NCBI RefSeq assembly: GCF_003569765.1
Contig: NZ_QXMG01000030.1
Location: forward strand, 1-64,000
DNA from: Caldimonas tepidiphila
GTDB lineage: Bacteria > Pseudomonadota > Gammaproteobacteria > Burkholderiales > Burkholderiaceae_C
DNA: 64,000 bases
Direction of reading: 5' to 3'
Under the pieces are notes generated by a model that saw nothing but the letters and a program-made list of their open reading frames with translations, was not told the DNA's origin and ran no database searches. Numbering within the stretch: position 1 is the first letter of the stretch; each line of letters starts with the position of its first letter. Positions 24,327-33,473 of the stretch are shown here, in pieces. The position numbers and the translations under genes were made by a program.

Positions 24327-25352
24327 TCAGACCAGCTCCGCCGCCTGCAGCTCCTTCTTGACGTAGGCGTAGTAGAGCGGCGCCGCCACCAGCCCCGCCA
24401 CGCCGAAGATCGTCTCGAACACGAACATCACGGCGAGCAGCTCCCAGACGGCGGTGCTGGTGCGCACCCCGACCACCTTGGCGTTGATGAAGTACTCGAA
24501 CTTGTGGATCGCGATCAGGAACACGAGGCAGGCGAGGCCGACCAGCGGCGACACCGACAGCCCGACCAGCGTCAGCACCACGTTGACGATCAGGTTGCCG
24601 ACGATCGGCAGCAGCCCGAGCACGAAGGTCAGCGCGATCAGCGCGTACGCGTAGGGCATGTCCACGTCGAAGAGCGGCAGCGCCAGCAGCAGGAACAGCG
24701 CGGTCAGCGTGGTGTTGAAGGCCGCGATCCAGAACTGCGCCGCGACGATCTGCCGGAAGGCGTCGATGAAGTGGCCCGCGCGCTCGCGCAGCGCGACCGA
24801 CAGCGGCCGCGGATGGGGCGGCGCCTTGCGGATCGCCAGCAGCGCGCCGACGATCAGCCCCACGTACACCAGCAGGATCGCGTGCAGCCACACCCGTCCG
24901 GCGAGCGCGAGCGAGCCCGCCTGCGCGCGCAGCCGCTGCGCCAGCCACTCCTGCACCGCCACCGTGCCCTCGGGCAGTTGCGCGGCGAGCTGCGCCGGCA
25001 GCTTCTGCCGGATCTCGAGGATGGTGTCGGCCAGGTGCCGCAGCAGCGCCTCGTACTGGCCGATCGCCAGCAGGCTGTAGCCCTTGGCGTTGAGCAGCAG
25101 CAGCGTCAGCCCGACCACCGGCGTGATCGCGACGATCGCCACCGCGAGCCAGCCGGGCAGGCGATGCCTGGGCCCGAGCGGCACGCGCACCAGCCCTCGC
25201 GTGAGGAGGAAGCTCGCGCACACGGCGAGCAGGCCCGGCAGCAGGCCGGTGAACAAGGCGGTCGCGCACAGTGCGGCGGTGAGGCCGAAGCTGCCGAGGG
25301 CAACGAGCATTTCCTGGCGGATGGGACCGAACGGCGGGGGATTCTTGGACAT
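24327..25352 (-). CDS. AI-2E family transporter (PerM-like membrane protein)
   Basis: This gene encodes 341 residues with about eight membrane segments. The two N-terminal ones (LVALGSFGLTAALCATAL) precede a large soluble loop (about residues 110-195). The conserved C-terminal block contains DMPYAYALIALTFVLGLLP and IVGNLI. The family exports or equilibrates small molecules; members have been linked to autoinducer-2 export or Na+/H+ exchange, and the substrate here is unknown. The start was chosen at the ATG (25352), as the 57 codons upstream are shadow sequence. Confidence 0.82.
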   Translation of the reverse strand: MSKNPPPFGPIRQEMLVALGSFGLTAALCATALFTGLLPGLLAVCASFLLTRGLVRVPLGPRHRLPGWLAVAIVAITPVVGLTLLLLNAKGYSLLAIGQYEALLRHLADTILEIRQKLPAQLAAQLPEGTVAVQEWLAQRLRAQAGSLALAGRVWLHAILLVYVGLIVGALLAIRKAPPHPRPLSVALRERAGHFIDAFRQIVAAQFWIAAFNTTLTALFLLLALPLFDVDMPYAYALIALTFVLGLLPIVGNLIVNVVLTLVGLSVSPLVGLACLVFLIAIHKFEYFINAKVVGVRTSTAVWELLAVMFVFETIFGVAGLVAAPLYYAYVKKELQAAELV

Positions 25353-25422
25353 GGGGCCTGCATTCTCCCAGCCCGCGGCTCTCCCGCGCCGCCGCCGCAC
25401 CATTCCGGCACGTTCGCAGCGC

Positions 25423-25453
25423 AAAAAAAAGCCCGAGACGGGAGGTCTCGGGC
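25423..25453 (-). terminator. Rho-independent terminator / possible small RNA 3' end on the minus strand
   Basis: Read on the minus strand, a perfect 9-bp stem (gcccgagac / gtctcgggc) with a 5-base loop is followed by eight T. No minus-strand protein gene lies immediately upstream; the nearest sequence is the 250-bp non-coding stretch to 25700. It may therefore end a small RNA, or belong to a leader upstream of the AI-2E permease gene (attenuator). The sequence preceding it on that strand is C-rich (ctcctccaccctcc). Confidence 0.6.
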
Positions 25454-25732
25454 CGCAATCCACCAAGGAGGGTGGAGGAGACAAGCCGGGGGAGGACCGC
25501 TGTCCGTCCCACAATGGCGCCAATTTAAGGGTTTACCCCAAACCTTGCCCTTCCCAGGGGTATCGGGGACGGCCGCGCCCTGCGGCTTCCGCGCCGGCAC
25601 CTCGCCGCCCCCGGCGTGGAATATTGCCTGCCGCGCTTCGCCTGCCTCCGGCCACCCGCCGGCAGGGCGCCGCTTCCGTCCCCTCCACGATGCGAAAATC
25701 CCCCGCTTCGCGCATCGCATCAGGAGCTTCCT

Positions 25733-27184
25733 TTGGTCGATCTGTACTCGGACATGTTCGAGCTGGCCCCGGTCTCGCTGTGGCTCGAGGACTACAGCGA
25801 GGTCAAGCGCCTCTTCGATGCCTGGCGCGCCGAGGGAGTGAGCGACCTGCGCGCGCACCTGCGGGGCCGGCCCGCGCTGGTCGCCCAGTGCTCGGGCCGC
25901 ATCCGGGTGCTGCGCGTGAACCGCCGCACGCTCGAGCTCTTCGGCGCGGCGAGCCTCGACGAGCTCCGCGACCGGCTCCACCACGTGTTCCGCGACGACA
26001 TGTTCGAGCAGCATGTCGAGGAGCTGGGGCGGCTGTGGGACGGCCACACCGAGTTCGGCGGCGAGACCGTCAACTACACGCTGCAGGGCCGCCGGCTGGC
26101 GATCCTGCTCAAGGCGAGCGTGCTGCCGGGACACGAGGCCGACTGGAGCCGGGTGCTGGTCGCGCTCGAGGACGTGACCGACCGCAGCCGCGCGGTGCGC
26201 GCGCTGCGCGCGAGCGAGCAGTACGCCCGCGGCCTGTTCGAGCATTCGCCGGTCTCGCTGTGGGTGGAGGACTTCAGCAGCATCCGCGCGCTGCTCGAGG
26301 AGGTGCGCACGCAGGGCATCGACGACTTCCGCGTCTTCCTCGACGTGCACCCGGAGTTCGTCACGCGCTGCATGGAGGAGATCCGCGTCATCGACATCAA
26401 CCGCCAGACGCTGGCGATGTTCCGCGCCCCCGACAAGGCGACGCTGCTGGCGCGGCTGCCGGAGGTGTTCCGCGACGACATGCGCGCGCACTTCGCCGAG
26501 CAGCTCCTGGAGCTGTGGCAGGGCCGGCTGTTCCAGCAGCGCGAGGTCGTGAACTACGCGCTCGACGGCGAGCGGCTGCACGTCTACCTGCAGTTCTCGG
26601 TGCTGCCCGGGCACGAGGCGCGCTGGGACCAGGTGCTGGTCTCGCTCACCGACATCACCGCGCGCAAGAAGGCCGAGGCCTACCTGGAATACCTGGGCAA
26701 GCACGACGTGCTCACCGGGCTGCGCAACCGCGCCTTCTTCACCGAGGAGCTCAGCCGCCTGGAGCGCAAGGGCCCCTGGCCGGTGACGGTGGTGGCGGTC
26801 GACCTCAACGGGCTGAAGGCGGTCAACGACCAGGCCGGCCACGCCGCCGGCGACGCGCTGCTGCGCCGGCTCGGCGAGATCCTGCAGAAGACCGTCGACC
26901 GCCCCGCGAGCGCCTCGCGCATCGGCGGCGACGAGTTCACGCTGCTGCTGCCCGGCACCGACGAGCGCGGCGGCGAGCGCGTGGTCGAGCAGCTGCTCGA
27001 GCTGCTGGCGCTGAACAACCAGTTCCACGGCGGCGAGCCGCTGAGCGTGTCGATCGGCACCGCCACCGGCCACGCTCCGCAGCGCCTGGAGGCGGTGCTG
27101 CACCAGGCCGACGCGCGCATGTACGAGGAGAAGCGCGCCTACTACCGCCGCAGCGGCAGGGACCGGCGCGCCGGCCGGGGCTGA
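25733..27184 (+). CDS. Diguanylate cyclase with two duplicated PAS-like sensor domains
   Basis: This gene encodes 483 residues. Two related N-terminal sensor domains (about residues 5-150 and 165-310) each begin with the same motif, PVSLWLEDYS and PVSLWVEDFS, and share VFRDDM, showing internal duplication. The C-terminal GGDEF domain is intact, with the GGDEF signature at 398-402 preceded by HDVLTGLRNR. No allosteric RxxD was recognised. It would make cyclic di-GMP in response to an unknown signal. The TTG start at 25733 is supported by AGGAG 8 bases upstream, and homology starts right after it. Confidence 0.87.
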   Translation: MVDLYSDMFELAPVSLWLEDYSEVKRLFDAWRAEGVSDLRAHLRGRPALVAQCSGRIRVLRVNRRTLELFGAASLDELRDRLHHVFRDDMFEQHVEELGRLWDGHTEFGGETVNYTLQGRRLAILLKASVLPGHEADWSRVLVALEDVTDRSRAVRALRASEQYARGLFEHSPVSLWVEDFSSIRALLEEVRTQGIDDFRVFLDVHPEFVTRCMEEIRVIDINRQTLAMFRAPDKATLLARLPEVFRDDMRAHFAEQLLELWQGRLFQQREVVNYALDGERLHVYLQFSVLPGHEARWDQVLVSLTDITARKKAEAYLEYLGKHDVLTGLRNRAFFTEELSRLERKGPWPVTVVAVDLNGLKAVNDQAGHAAGDALLRRLGEILQKTVDRPASASRIGGDEFTLLLPGTDERGGERVVEQLLELLALNNQFHGGEPLSVSIGTATGHAPQRLEAVLHQADARMYEEKRAYYRRSGRDRRAGRG

Positions 27185-27289
27185 GGCGGCGGCGCGGTCT
27201 TCCGGCGGGCGGCGGCCGGCGCGGCTGGCAGGCCGATTGCTCGGACCTGCCTGACGCCACTGCCCGACCGCCTCCGCCGCGCTGCTTCC

Positions 27290-28171
27290 ATGGCCCAGAT
27301 CCAGACCACCCGCCCCCGCCTGCTGTTCGGCGCCTGCATCGTGCTCGCCGGCCTGCTGGTCGGCGCCCACAACGTCTGGCAGGCGATCGTCTTCCACGAT
27401 CCGCGGGTGGCGCAGGCCCTGCTCGGCGGGCTGGTCGCCGCGGGGGCCACCGCGCTCGGCACGCTGCCGGTGCTGCTGGCGCGCGAGCTGTCCCAGACGG
27501 TGCTCGACACGCTGCTCGGCTTCGGCGCCGGGGTGATGCTCGCCGCCAGCGCCTTCTCGCTGGTGGTGCCGGCGATCGAGGCGGCCGGCGAGCTCGGCGC
27601 CGGGCGGCTGGAGGCCAGCTCGCTGGTCGGCGCCGGCATCCTGCTCGGCGCCGGGCTGCTGCTCGCGCTCGACCGGCTGCTGCCGCACGAGCACTTCATC
27701 AAGGGCGTCGAGGGCTCGCAGCGCCGCCGGCTGCGGCGCACCTGGCTGTTCGTGTTCGCGATCGCGCTGCACAACGTGCCCGAGGGCCTCGCGATCGGCG
27801 TCGCCTTCGCCGGCAGCGACGCGGTCGGGGCCTGGGCGCTGGCCAGCGGCATCTCGGTGCAGGACCTGCCCGAGGGGCTGGTGGTGGCGGCGGCGCTGCG
27901 CGTCGCCGGCTACGAGCGCTGGCGCTGCGCCGCGATCGGCGTGGCCTCGGGCCTCGTCGAGCCGGTCGCCGCGGTGCTCGGCGCCTCGGTGGTGACGGTG
28001 TCGGCGATGCTGCTGCCCTGGGGGCTCGCCTTCGCGGCCGGGGCGATGCTCTTCGTCATCAGCCACGAGATCATCCCGGAGTCGCACCGCAAGGGCCACG
28101 AGCGCCAGGCCACCACCGGCCTGATGATCGGCTTCGTGCTGATGATGGTGCTCGACACCGCGCTCGGCTGA
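27290..28171 (+). CDS. ZIP family divalent metal transporter
   Basis: This gene encodes 293 residues with about eight membrane segments. The metal-site helices read HNVPEGLAIG (helix IV) and LPEGLVVAAAL (helix V), the His/Glu binuclear site of ZIP proteins. The C-terminal helix contains SHEIIPESHRKGHE. Between helices III and IV is a short loop (PHEHFIKGVEGSQRRR) with His residues. It resembles the ZupT/GufA group importing zinc or other divalent metals. It is monocistronic, 106 bp after the diguanylate cyclase gene. Confidence 0.88.
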   Translation: MAQIQTTRPRLLFGACIVLAGLLVGAHNVWQAIVFHDPRVAQALLGGLVAAGATALGTLPVLLARELSQTVLDTLLGFGAGVMLAASAFSLVVPAIEAAGELGAGRLEASSLVGAGILLGAGLLLALDRLLPHEHFIKGVEGSQRRRLRRTWLFVFAIALHNVPEGLAIGVAFAGSDAVGAWALASGISVQDLPEGLVVAAALRVAGYERWRCAAIGVASGLVEPVAAVLGASVVTVSAMLLPWGLAFAAGAMLFVISHEIIPESHRKGHERQATTGLMIGFVLMMVLDTALG

Positions 28172-28319
28172 ACGCCAGGGCCCTCGGGCGGGAGGAGTTC
28201 CCGCCCGGCCGCCCTGCCCCGCTGACGCCTTGCCGCGTTGCGTGGACAATCTGCGCCTTTTCCCCCGAGGCGGGCCGCCCCCGGCGCCCGCCGCGAACCC
28301 TGCACAGAAGAGGACATCC

Positions 28320-29231
28320 TTGTTCAAGAACCTGTTGGTGTACCGGCTCGGGCCGGACTGGTCCGCCACGACCGAGCAGATCGAGGAGGCGCTCGACAAG
28401 GGCCGCTTCGCGCCCTGCGGCGCGACGCAGCCGAACTCCAGTGGCTGGGTGCCGCCGCGCGGCACGCCGCACGGCCCGCTGGTCGAGCCGGTGGGCCGCC
28501 ACCTGCTGCTGAAGCTGATGACCGAGCAGAAGGTGCTGCCGGGCTCGGTGGTGAAGCGCCGCACCGAGGAGCTGGCGCAGCAGGCCGAGGCCGCATCGGG
28601 CCGCAAGCCCGGCAAGAAGCAGATGAAGGAGCTCAAGGAGCAGGCCGAGCTCGAGCTGCTGCCGATGGCCTTCACGAAGCAGTCGGCGCTGAAGGTCTGG
28701 ATCGACCCGGCGGACCGTTTCCTGGTGATCGACGCGGGCAGCCCGGGCAAGGCCGAGGAGGCGGTGACGGCGCTCGTGAAGGCGCTCGACGGCTTCGCGG
28801 TCGGCGCGCTGCACACCGAGATGTCGCCGACCGCGGCGATGTCGGACTGGCTCGCCAGCGGCGAGCCGCCGGCGGGCTTCACGGTCGACCGCGACTGCGA
28901 GCTGAAGTCGGCCGACGAGATGAAGTCGGTGGTGCGCTACGCGCGCCACCCGCTCGACATCGACGAGGTGCGCCAGCACATCGGCGCCGGCAAGGTGCCG
29001 ACCAAGCTCGCGCTGACCTGGGACAGCCGCGTCTCCTTCCTGCTCACCGACACGCTGCAGATCAAGAAGCTCGGCTTCCTCGACGTGGTGTTCGAGGGCG
29101 TGCAGCCGGGCGGCGACAAGGACGAGGCCTTCGACGCCGACGCGGCCATCGCCACCGGCGAGCTGAGCCGGCTGCTGCCCGACCTGATCGACGCGCTCGG
29201 CGGCGAGAAGCCGCAGCCGATGGCCGCCTGA
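28320..29231 (+). CDS. rdgC: Recombination-associated protein RdgC
   Basis: This gene encodes 303 residues, the usual RdgC length. The N-terminus FKNLLVYRLGPDW and the block VGRHLLLKLMTEQKVLP match the family, as does LLPMAFTKQSALKVWID. RdgC is a DNA-binding ring protein that restrains RecA, present in beta- and gammaproteobacteria. A TTG start at 28320 is preceded by aagaggacatcc, a good site; the family normally starts MFKN..., matching exactly at this codon. No operon partners. Confidence 0.93.
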   Translation: MFKNLLVYRLGPDWSATTEQIEEALDKGRFAPCGATQPNSSGWVPPRGTPHGPLVEPVGRHLLLKLMTEQKVLPGSVVKRRTEELAQQAEAASGRKPGKKQMKELKEQAELELLPMAFTKQSALKVWIDPADRFLVIDAGSPGKAEEAVTALVKALDGFAVGALHTEMSPTAAMSDWLASGEPPAGFTVDRDCELKSADEMKSVVRYARHPLDIDEVRQHIGAGKVPTKLALTWDSRVSFLLTDTLQIKKLGFLDVVFEGVQPGGDKDEAFDADAAIATGELSRLLPDLIDALGGEKPQPMAA

Positions 29232-29318
29232 GGGCACGGGGGGCAGGAGGAGCGCCGACGGTGAGCTTTCCTGGGAAAGCCCGCCGTCGCGCCGCGATGC
29301 CCTGCCGGCCGTCCCGGC

Positions 29319-31262
29319 TCAGGTGCCGATCACGCCGCCGTCGTCCTTCGTGATCACGACGGTGGCCGAGCGCGGCCGCCCGCTGCCGTCGGGCCACGCG
29401 GAGTGGCGCGTCGGCCGCGCCGGGTCGCTGCGGTCGCCCGGCGGCTCGCCCGGGTGCTGGATGTTGACGAAGAAGGTGCGCAGGTCGGGCGTGGCGGTCA
29501 GCCCCGTCACCTCGCAGCCGTGCGGCCCGAGCAGGAAGCGGCGCATCTCGCCGCGCGTCGGGTCGCAGGCGAGCATCTGGTTGTTCGGCAGCCCGGCGTA
29601 GTCGCCGCGGCCCGTCGCGCTGCCCGACGCGTCGGTCATCACCCACATCACGCCACGGCCGTCCACCCACAGCCCGTCCGGGCTGCCGAAGGCGTCGCCC
29701 TTCACGTTGCCGCGCGCGCCGGGGCGCTGCGCCTGCGGGTCGCCGGCGAGCACCAGGTGGCTCCACGCGAAGCGGCGCGCGTCGAGGTCGCCGTCCTCCT
29801 TCCAGCGGATGATCTGGCCCATCGTGTTGTTCGCGCGCGGGTTGGCCGCGTCGACGCCGGGCCGCCCGGGCTCGCCGCGCTGGCTGTTGTTGGTCAGCGT
29901 GCAGTAGACCTCGCGCGTGAGCGGATCGACCGCGGTCCATTCCGGGCGGTCCATCTTCGTGGCGCCCAGCAGGTCGCTCGCCTGCCTCGCCTTGACCAGC
30001 ACCTCGCCGGGGTCGGCGAAGCCGTTCGCCGCGGTGAGCGGGCCCTGGCCGTGCACCAGCGGCAGCCACTCGCCGCGGCCGTCGGCGTTGAAGCGCGCGA
30101 CGTACAGGGTGCCGTGGTCGAGCAGGTCGCGGTTGGCGGCGTAGCCGCCCTCGCGCACCGCGTCGCGGCTGACGAACTTGTAGATGTACTCGAAGCGCGC
30201 GTCCTCGCCCATGTAGACGACGACCCGGCCGTCGGCGGTCTGCGCCAGCGCCGCGCCCTCGTGCGCGGCGCGGCCGAGCGCGGTGCGCTTGACCGGCACC
30301 GATTCCGGGTCGTAGGGATCGATCTCGACCAGCCAGCCGTAGCGGTTGAACTCGTTCGGGTGCAGCCGCGCGTCGAAGCGCGGCTCGTGCTCGTGCCAGC
30401 GGTAGAAGCTGCCGCTACGGCGCCCCAGGCCCCAGCGCCGCTGGTGCGCGTCGGGCTGCTCGGGGGCGCGGAAGTAGTCGGCGAAGTTCTCCTCGCAGGT
30501 GAGGTAGGTGCCCCAGGGCGTGTAGCCGCGCGCGCAGTTGGCCATCGTGCCGAGCACGCGGCGCCCCTCGGGGTCGGCCTCGGTGCGCAGCATCGGGTGC
30601 CCGGCGGCGGGGCCGGCGACGCGCATCGGCGTGTCGGCGGTGATGCGGCGCGCGAAGCGCGAGGGCCGCACCAGACGCCAGCCGCCCTGCGGCGCGCGCG
30701 CCACCTCGACCACCGAGACGCCGTGCGCGGCGATCGACTTGCGCACCTTCTCCTCGCTCCAGGTGCGCTGCCCGTCGGGGTGCAGCAGTCCGTCGTCGAC
30801 GTACTCGTGGTTCACCGCGAGCAGGCCGCGCGCCGAGCCGTCGAGCGGGAAGTAGTGCATGCCGTCGTGGTGCATGCCGGCCTGCAGCGCCTGCTCGGCG
30901 GCGGTGTTGCCGCCGTCCGGCCGGAACGCCGGCATGCGCCCGGCGATGCCGATCGCGTCGCCCCAGCGGTAGAGCACCTCGGCGCGGTAGCCCGGCGGCA
31001 CCACCACCCGGTCCACGGCCGCCATCGGCACGCTGCGAAAGCCGATCGATCGGCCCGGCAGTCCCGGCGCAGCCGCTGCCGCCGACACGGTGTGTCCCCC
31101 CGGCGAAGCGCAGCCCGCCGCGGCGAGCGGCCCGAGCAGCCCGGCCGCGGCGGCGGCGAGGCCGCCGCGCACGAAGACGCGCCGCGCCGGATCGGAGACC
31201 TCGTGGATGGAGGGGTTGCCGCTGCGGTTGGAGTCCTCCATCCGCGAGAAGTCCTTGGGCAT
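29319..31262 (-). CDS. PhoX-type alkaline phosphatase family protein (DUF839)
   Basis: This gene encodes 647 residues. The N-terminal segment SNRSGNPSIHEVSDPARR leads to a twin-arginine signal (RRVFVRGG, then an Ala/Gly-rich stretch) at about residues 27-50. The mature part matches PhoX-family proteins: TCEENFADYF, YGWLVEIDPYDP, EDARFEYIYKFVS and TWSEEKV. PhoX enzymes are calcium- and iron-dependent periplasmic phosphomonoesterases exported by Tat. No Pho box was recognised upstream. It is divergent from creA, 113 bp apart. Confidence 0.85.
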   Translation of the reverse strand: MPKDFSRMEDSNRSGNPSIHEVSDPARRVFVRGGLAAAAAGLLGPLAAAGCASPGGHTVSAAAAAPGLPGRSIGFRSVPMAAVDRVVVPPGYRAEVLYRWGDAIGIAGRMPAFRPDGGNTAAEQALQAGMHHDGMHYFPLDGSARGLLAVNHEYVDDGLLHPDGQRTWSEEKVRKSIAAHGVSVVEVARAPQGGWRLVRPSRFARRITADTPMRVAGPAAGHPMLRTEADPEGRRVLGTMANCARGYTPWGTYLTCEENFADYFRAPEQPDAHQRRWGLGRRSGSFYRWHEHEPRFDARLHPNEFNRYGWLVEIDPYDPESVPVKRTALGRAAHEGAALAQTADGRVVVYMGEDARFEYIYKFVSRDAVREGGYAANRDLLDHGTLYVARFNADGRGEWLPLVHGQGPLTAANGFADPGEVLVKARQASDLLGATKMDRPEWTAVDPLTREVYCTLTNNSQRGEPGRPGVDAANPRANNTMGQIIRWKEDGDLDARRFAWSHLVLAGDPQAQRPGARGNVKGDAFGSPDGLWVDGRGVMWVMTDASGSATGRGDYAGLPNNQMLACDPTRGEMRRFLLGPHGCEVTGLTATPDLRTFFVNIQHPGEPPGDRSDPARPTRHSAWPDGSGRPRSATVVITKDDGGVIGT

Positions 31263-31375
31263 GGTGGCGGGACCGGGTTGCGAAAGCCGCCATCATGCGC
31301 GAGGCGGCGCCCGTGCGCATGTCCCGGCAAGGCGCGCGGCCTTATGCTCGGGCCCCCTGCCCCGGAGCCCTTCGC

Positions 31376-31843
31376 ATGAGAAAGCCGATCGCCGCCCTGA
31401 CCCTGCTCGCCGCCTGCGCGGGCGTCCATGCCGAGAAGATCGGCGAGGTGGACACCGTCTTCAAGCTGATCGGGCCCGACCACAAGATCATCGTCGAGGC
31501 CTACGACGACCCGAAGGTGCCGGGCGTCACCTGCTACGTCTCGCGTGCGAAGACCGGCGGCATCAGCGGTGCGGTGGGCCTCGCCGAGGACAAGTCCGAG
31601 GCCTCGATCGCCTGCCGGCAGGTGGGGCCGGTCTCCTTCCCCGCGCCGCTGCCCGCGCAGGAGGAGGTGTTCAACCAGCGCACCTCGCTGCTGTTCAAGC
31701 GGCTGCGCGTCGTGCGCATGGTCGACAGCCGGCGCAACACGCTCGTCTACATGACCTACTCGGAGCGCGTCATCGAGGGCTCGCCGCAGAACAGCGTCAC
31801 CGCGGTGCCGGTGGACCGCGCCACGGCGATCCCCGTGAAGTGA
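31376..31843 (+). CDS. creA: CreA family periplasmic protein
   Basis: This gene encodes 155 residues. The signal peptide (MRKPIAALTLLAACAGVHA) is cleaved before EKIGEVDTVFKLIG. The conserved body holds KIIVEAYDDPKVPGVTCYVS and ASIACRQVGP; the Cys pair may form a disulfide. The family is widely conserved in proteobacteria with unknown function. The ATG at 31376 was chosen for the signal peptide that follows immediately; upstream codons are shadow. Confidence 0.9.
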   Translation: MRKPIAALTLLAACAGVHAEKIGEVDTVFKLIGPDHKIIVEAYDDPKVPGVTCYVSRAKTGGISGAVGLAEDKSEASIACRQVGPVSFPAPLPAQEEVFNQRTSLLFKRLRVVRMVDSRRNTLVYMTYSERVIEGSPQNSVTAVPVDRATAIPVK

Positions 31844-31862
31844 GGAGCCACGCGCGGGCGGC

Positions 31863-32192
31863 TCAAGGAGCGGGCTGGCGCAGCCGCGCGAGCAGCTCGG
31901 CGGCGATCTCCTGCGCGGCGCGCCCGCCGGGGCCGGGCAGGCGGCCGTGCGTGTCGAAGAAGCGCACCGCCAGCCCCTCGGCCACTGCCGGGTGCGGGCC
32001 GGCGAGGCTCGCGGCCAGGCGCGTCTCGGGATAGCCGGCCATCGCCTGGCGCAGGCGCCGCGAGAACAGCCGGTAGGCGACCGCCTTCACCGGCGCGCGG
32101 CCCTGCTCCATCGCCTCCAGCTGCTGCGCCAGGTGCTCGATGAAGAGATGCTTGCCCTGCAGGGCGGGTTCGTGCGGGATTCCGGCTTTCAT
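31863..32192 (-). CDS. Hypothetical protein (109 aa)
   Basis: This gene encodes 109 residues, mainly helical: a segment LFIEHLAQQLEAMEQGRA, then KAVAYRLFSRRLRQAM, and a C-terminal RAAQEIAAELLARL. No signal peptide or membrane segment. It converges with creA (20 bp apart). The ATG at 32192 was chosen over upstream Arg-rich codons, with a GGAG-type site (aaggagcgc) 7 bases upstream. No family was recognised. Natural-looking amino-acid composition and the ribosome binding site support it. Confidence 0.6.
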   Translation of the reverse strand: MKAGIPHEPALQGKHLFIEHLAQQLEAMEQGRAPVKAVAYRLFSRRLRQAMAGYPETRLAASLAGPHPAVAEGLAVRFFDTHGRLPGPGGRAAQEIAAELLARLRQPAP

Positions 32193-32413
32193 GCGTGCGC
32201 TCCTTCGGTGTCCGCGCCGCACCGCCGGCTGGAATGCCGGCGGCGACGGGGCTGCCACTCACTACGGCCCCCGGCGGCGGCGGTGAAGGGCAGCGGGCGG
32301 CCGGGGTGCGGCGGATGTCACGGAATGGCCGCGCGGGCGGGCGGCATGACGATTGCCGCCGCAGGACGAAGCCGGGCAGCCGCCCGGTCCGTTCAACCGA
32401 CAAGGAGATCACG

Positions 32414-32893
32414 ATGGCCCCCGCAAGCAGCGCAGACATGGATGCCGTGCAACTGCTGACCGAAGACCACGAGCAGGTGCGGCAGCTCTTCGAGCAGTAC
32501 GAGCAGCTGGTGAGCTCGGACGCCGATGCGCAGGAAAAACAGGAACTGGCGGAGCAGATCTGCCTGATGCTGACGGTGCATGCCGACCTGGAGGAGGAAC
32601 TCTTCTACCCGGCCGCCCGCGACGCGCTCGACGAGCAGGACCTGCTCGACGAGGCGCAGGTGGAGCACGCGAGCGCGCGCGACCTGATCGAGCAGATCCA
32701 GGAGATGGACCCGACCGAGGACCTGTACGACGCCAAGGTCAAGGTGCTCGGCGAGTACGTCAACCACCACGTCCAGGAAGAGGAGAACGAGCTCTTCCCG
32801 AAGATCCAGGACGCGGGCATCGACCTCGAGGCGCTCGGCGAGGAACTCGCCACGCGCAAGCAGGAGCTGATGGAGGAAATGGGCGCCGAATGA
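32414..32893 (+). CDS. Hemerythrin HHE-domain protein
   Basis: This gene encodes 159 residues in a four-helix bundle. Di-iron ligands are visible in LLTEDHEQV, VHADLEEELFYP (His, Glu), VEHASARD and YVNHHVQEEENELFP. Such single-domain hemerythrins bind O2 or NO or buffer iron. The ATG is preceded by AAGGAG six bases upstream. Very acidic throughout. It is monocistronic. A second hemerythrin with a long tail is encoded at 53905-54777. Confidence 0.92.
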   Translation: MAPASSADMDAVQLLTEDHEQVRQLFEQYEQLVSSDADAQEKQELAEQICLMLTVHADLEEELFYPAARDALDEQDLLDEAQVEHASARDLIEQIQEMDPTEDLYDAKVKVLGEYVNHHVQEEENELFPKIQDAGIDLEALGEELATRKQELMEEMGAE

Positions 32894-33473
32894 GCGCGCA
32901 CCCGGCCGGCGCGCGCAGCCACCGGCCGGCGCGCCGCCGGGCCCCGCCTCAGCGGCGCCTGGCGCGCCTGCGCGGATGGGGTGGGGCCATCAGGCCCCCG
33001 CCCCAGCCCCCGGCGACCTGACCCATGTCCTTGCCGAGCCTCCGGTCCGCCTCGCGCCGCGCCTGCGCGAGGACAGGGCCGTGCATTGCGCCGGCCACGA
33101 CAGGGAGACTGCCGAGCCGCGGGTTCGGCCAGGGAGGATTGCGGGTCCGGGAGTTCTTCATCGACGCTCCTCGCGGCCGCCGGGCCGCTGCCCGGGAGCG
33201 GCAGGAATCGTTCCCGGGCGCGCTGCCCGGCCTCCCGAAGCGCCGCGCTCGATCCCCCGGTGGTGAGCGAGGCGGGCGGCTTCGCCTTCATCCCGCCGGA
33301 CCTGCCTTGCCAGGCGCTCGCCCTCGGCGCTGGGGAACCGGCGCGCGCGATCGGCGCGCGCGACGACCCGGGCGCGCAGGCCCGGGCCTGGCGCCGGCCA
33401 CCGGACGGGGCCGCAGCGCGACAGCGGCGGCACCGGCGGCGCAGGCGCGCAGCCGCCGCGGAGGAGGACCGGC
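32894..33473. other. Mostly non-coding gap before the sensor GGDEF-EAL gene
   Basis: Apart from the small minus-strand candidate at 32949-33161, this 580-bp stretch has no frame with believable amino-acid composition. Long frames here are Arg/Pro-rich shadows. The 3' end (33460-33473) supplies GGAGGA, the ribosome binding site of the next gene. Confidence 0.4.
32949..33161 (-). CDS. Possible small basic protein (70 aa)
   Basis: This minus-strand ORF starts MKNSRTRNPPWPNPRLGSLP and is followed by VLAQARREADRRLGKDMGQV, ending in a poly-Arg tail. The N-terminal half has ordinary composition, unlike the Arg-rich shadows around it. An AGGAGC-type site (gcgaggagcgtcg) lies about 7 bases upstream of the ATG. 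No family was recognised, no membrane segment. Confidence 0.4.
   Translation of the reverse strand: MKNSRTRNPPWPNPRLGSLPVVAGAMHGPVLAQARREADRRLGKDMGQVAGGWGGGLMAPPHPRRRARRR

Noticed and set aside
29254-29294. Hairpin between rdgC and the PhoX gene as a bidirectional terminator
   Set aside because: The stem halves (cgacgg/ccgtcg with an inner gctttc/gaaagc) are plausible but there is no T-run on either side; too weak to list.
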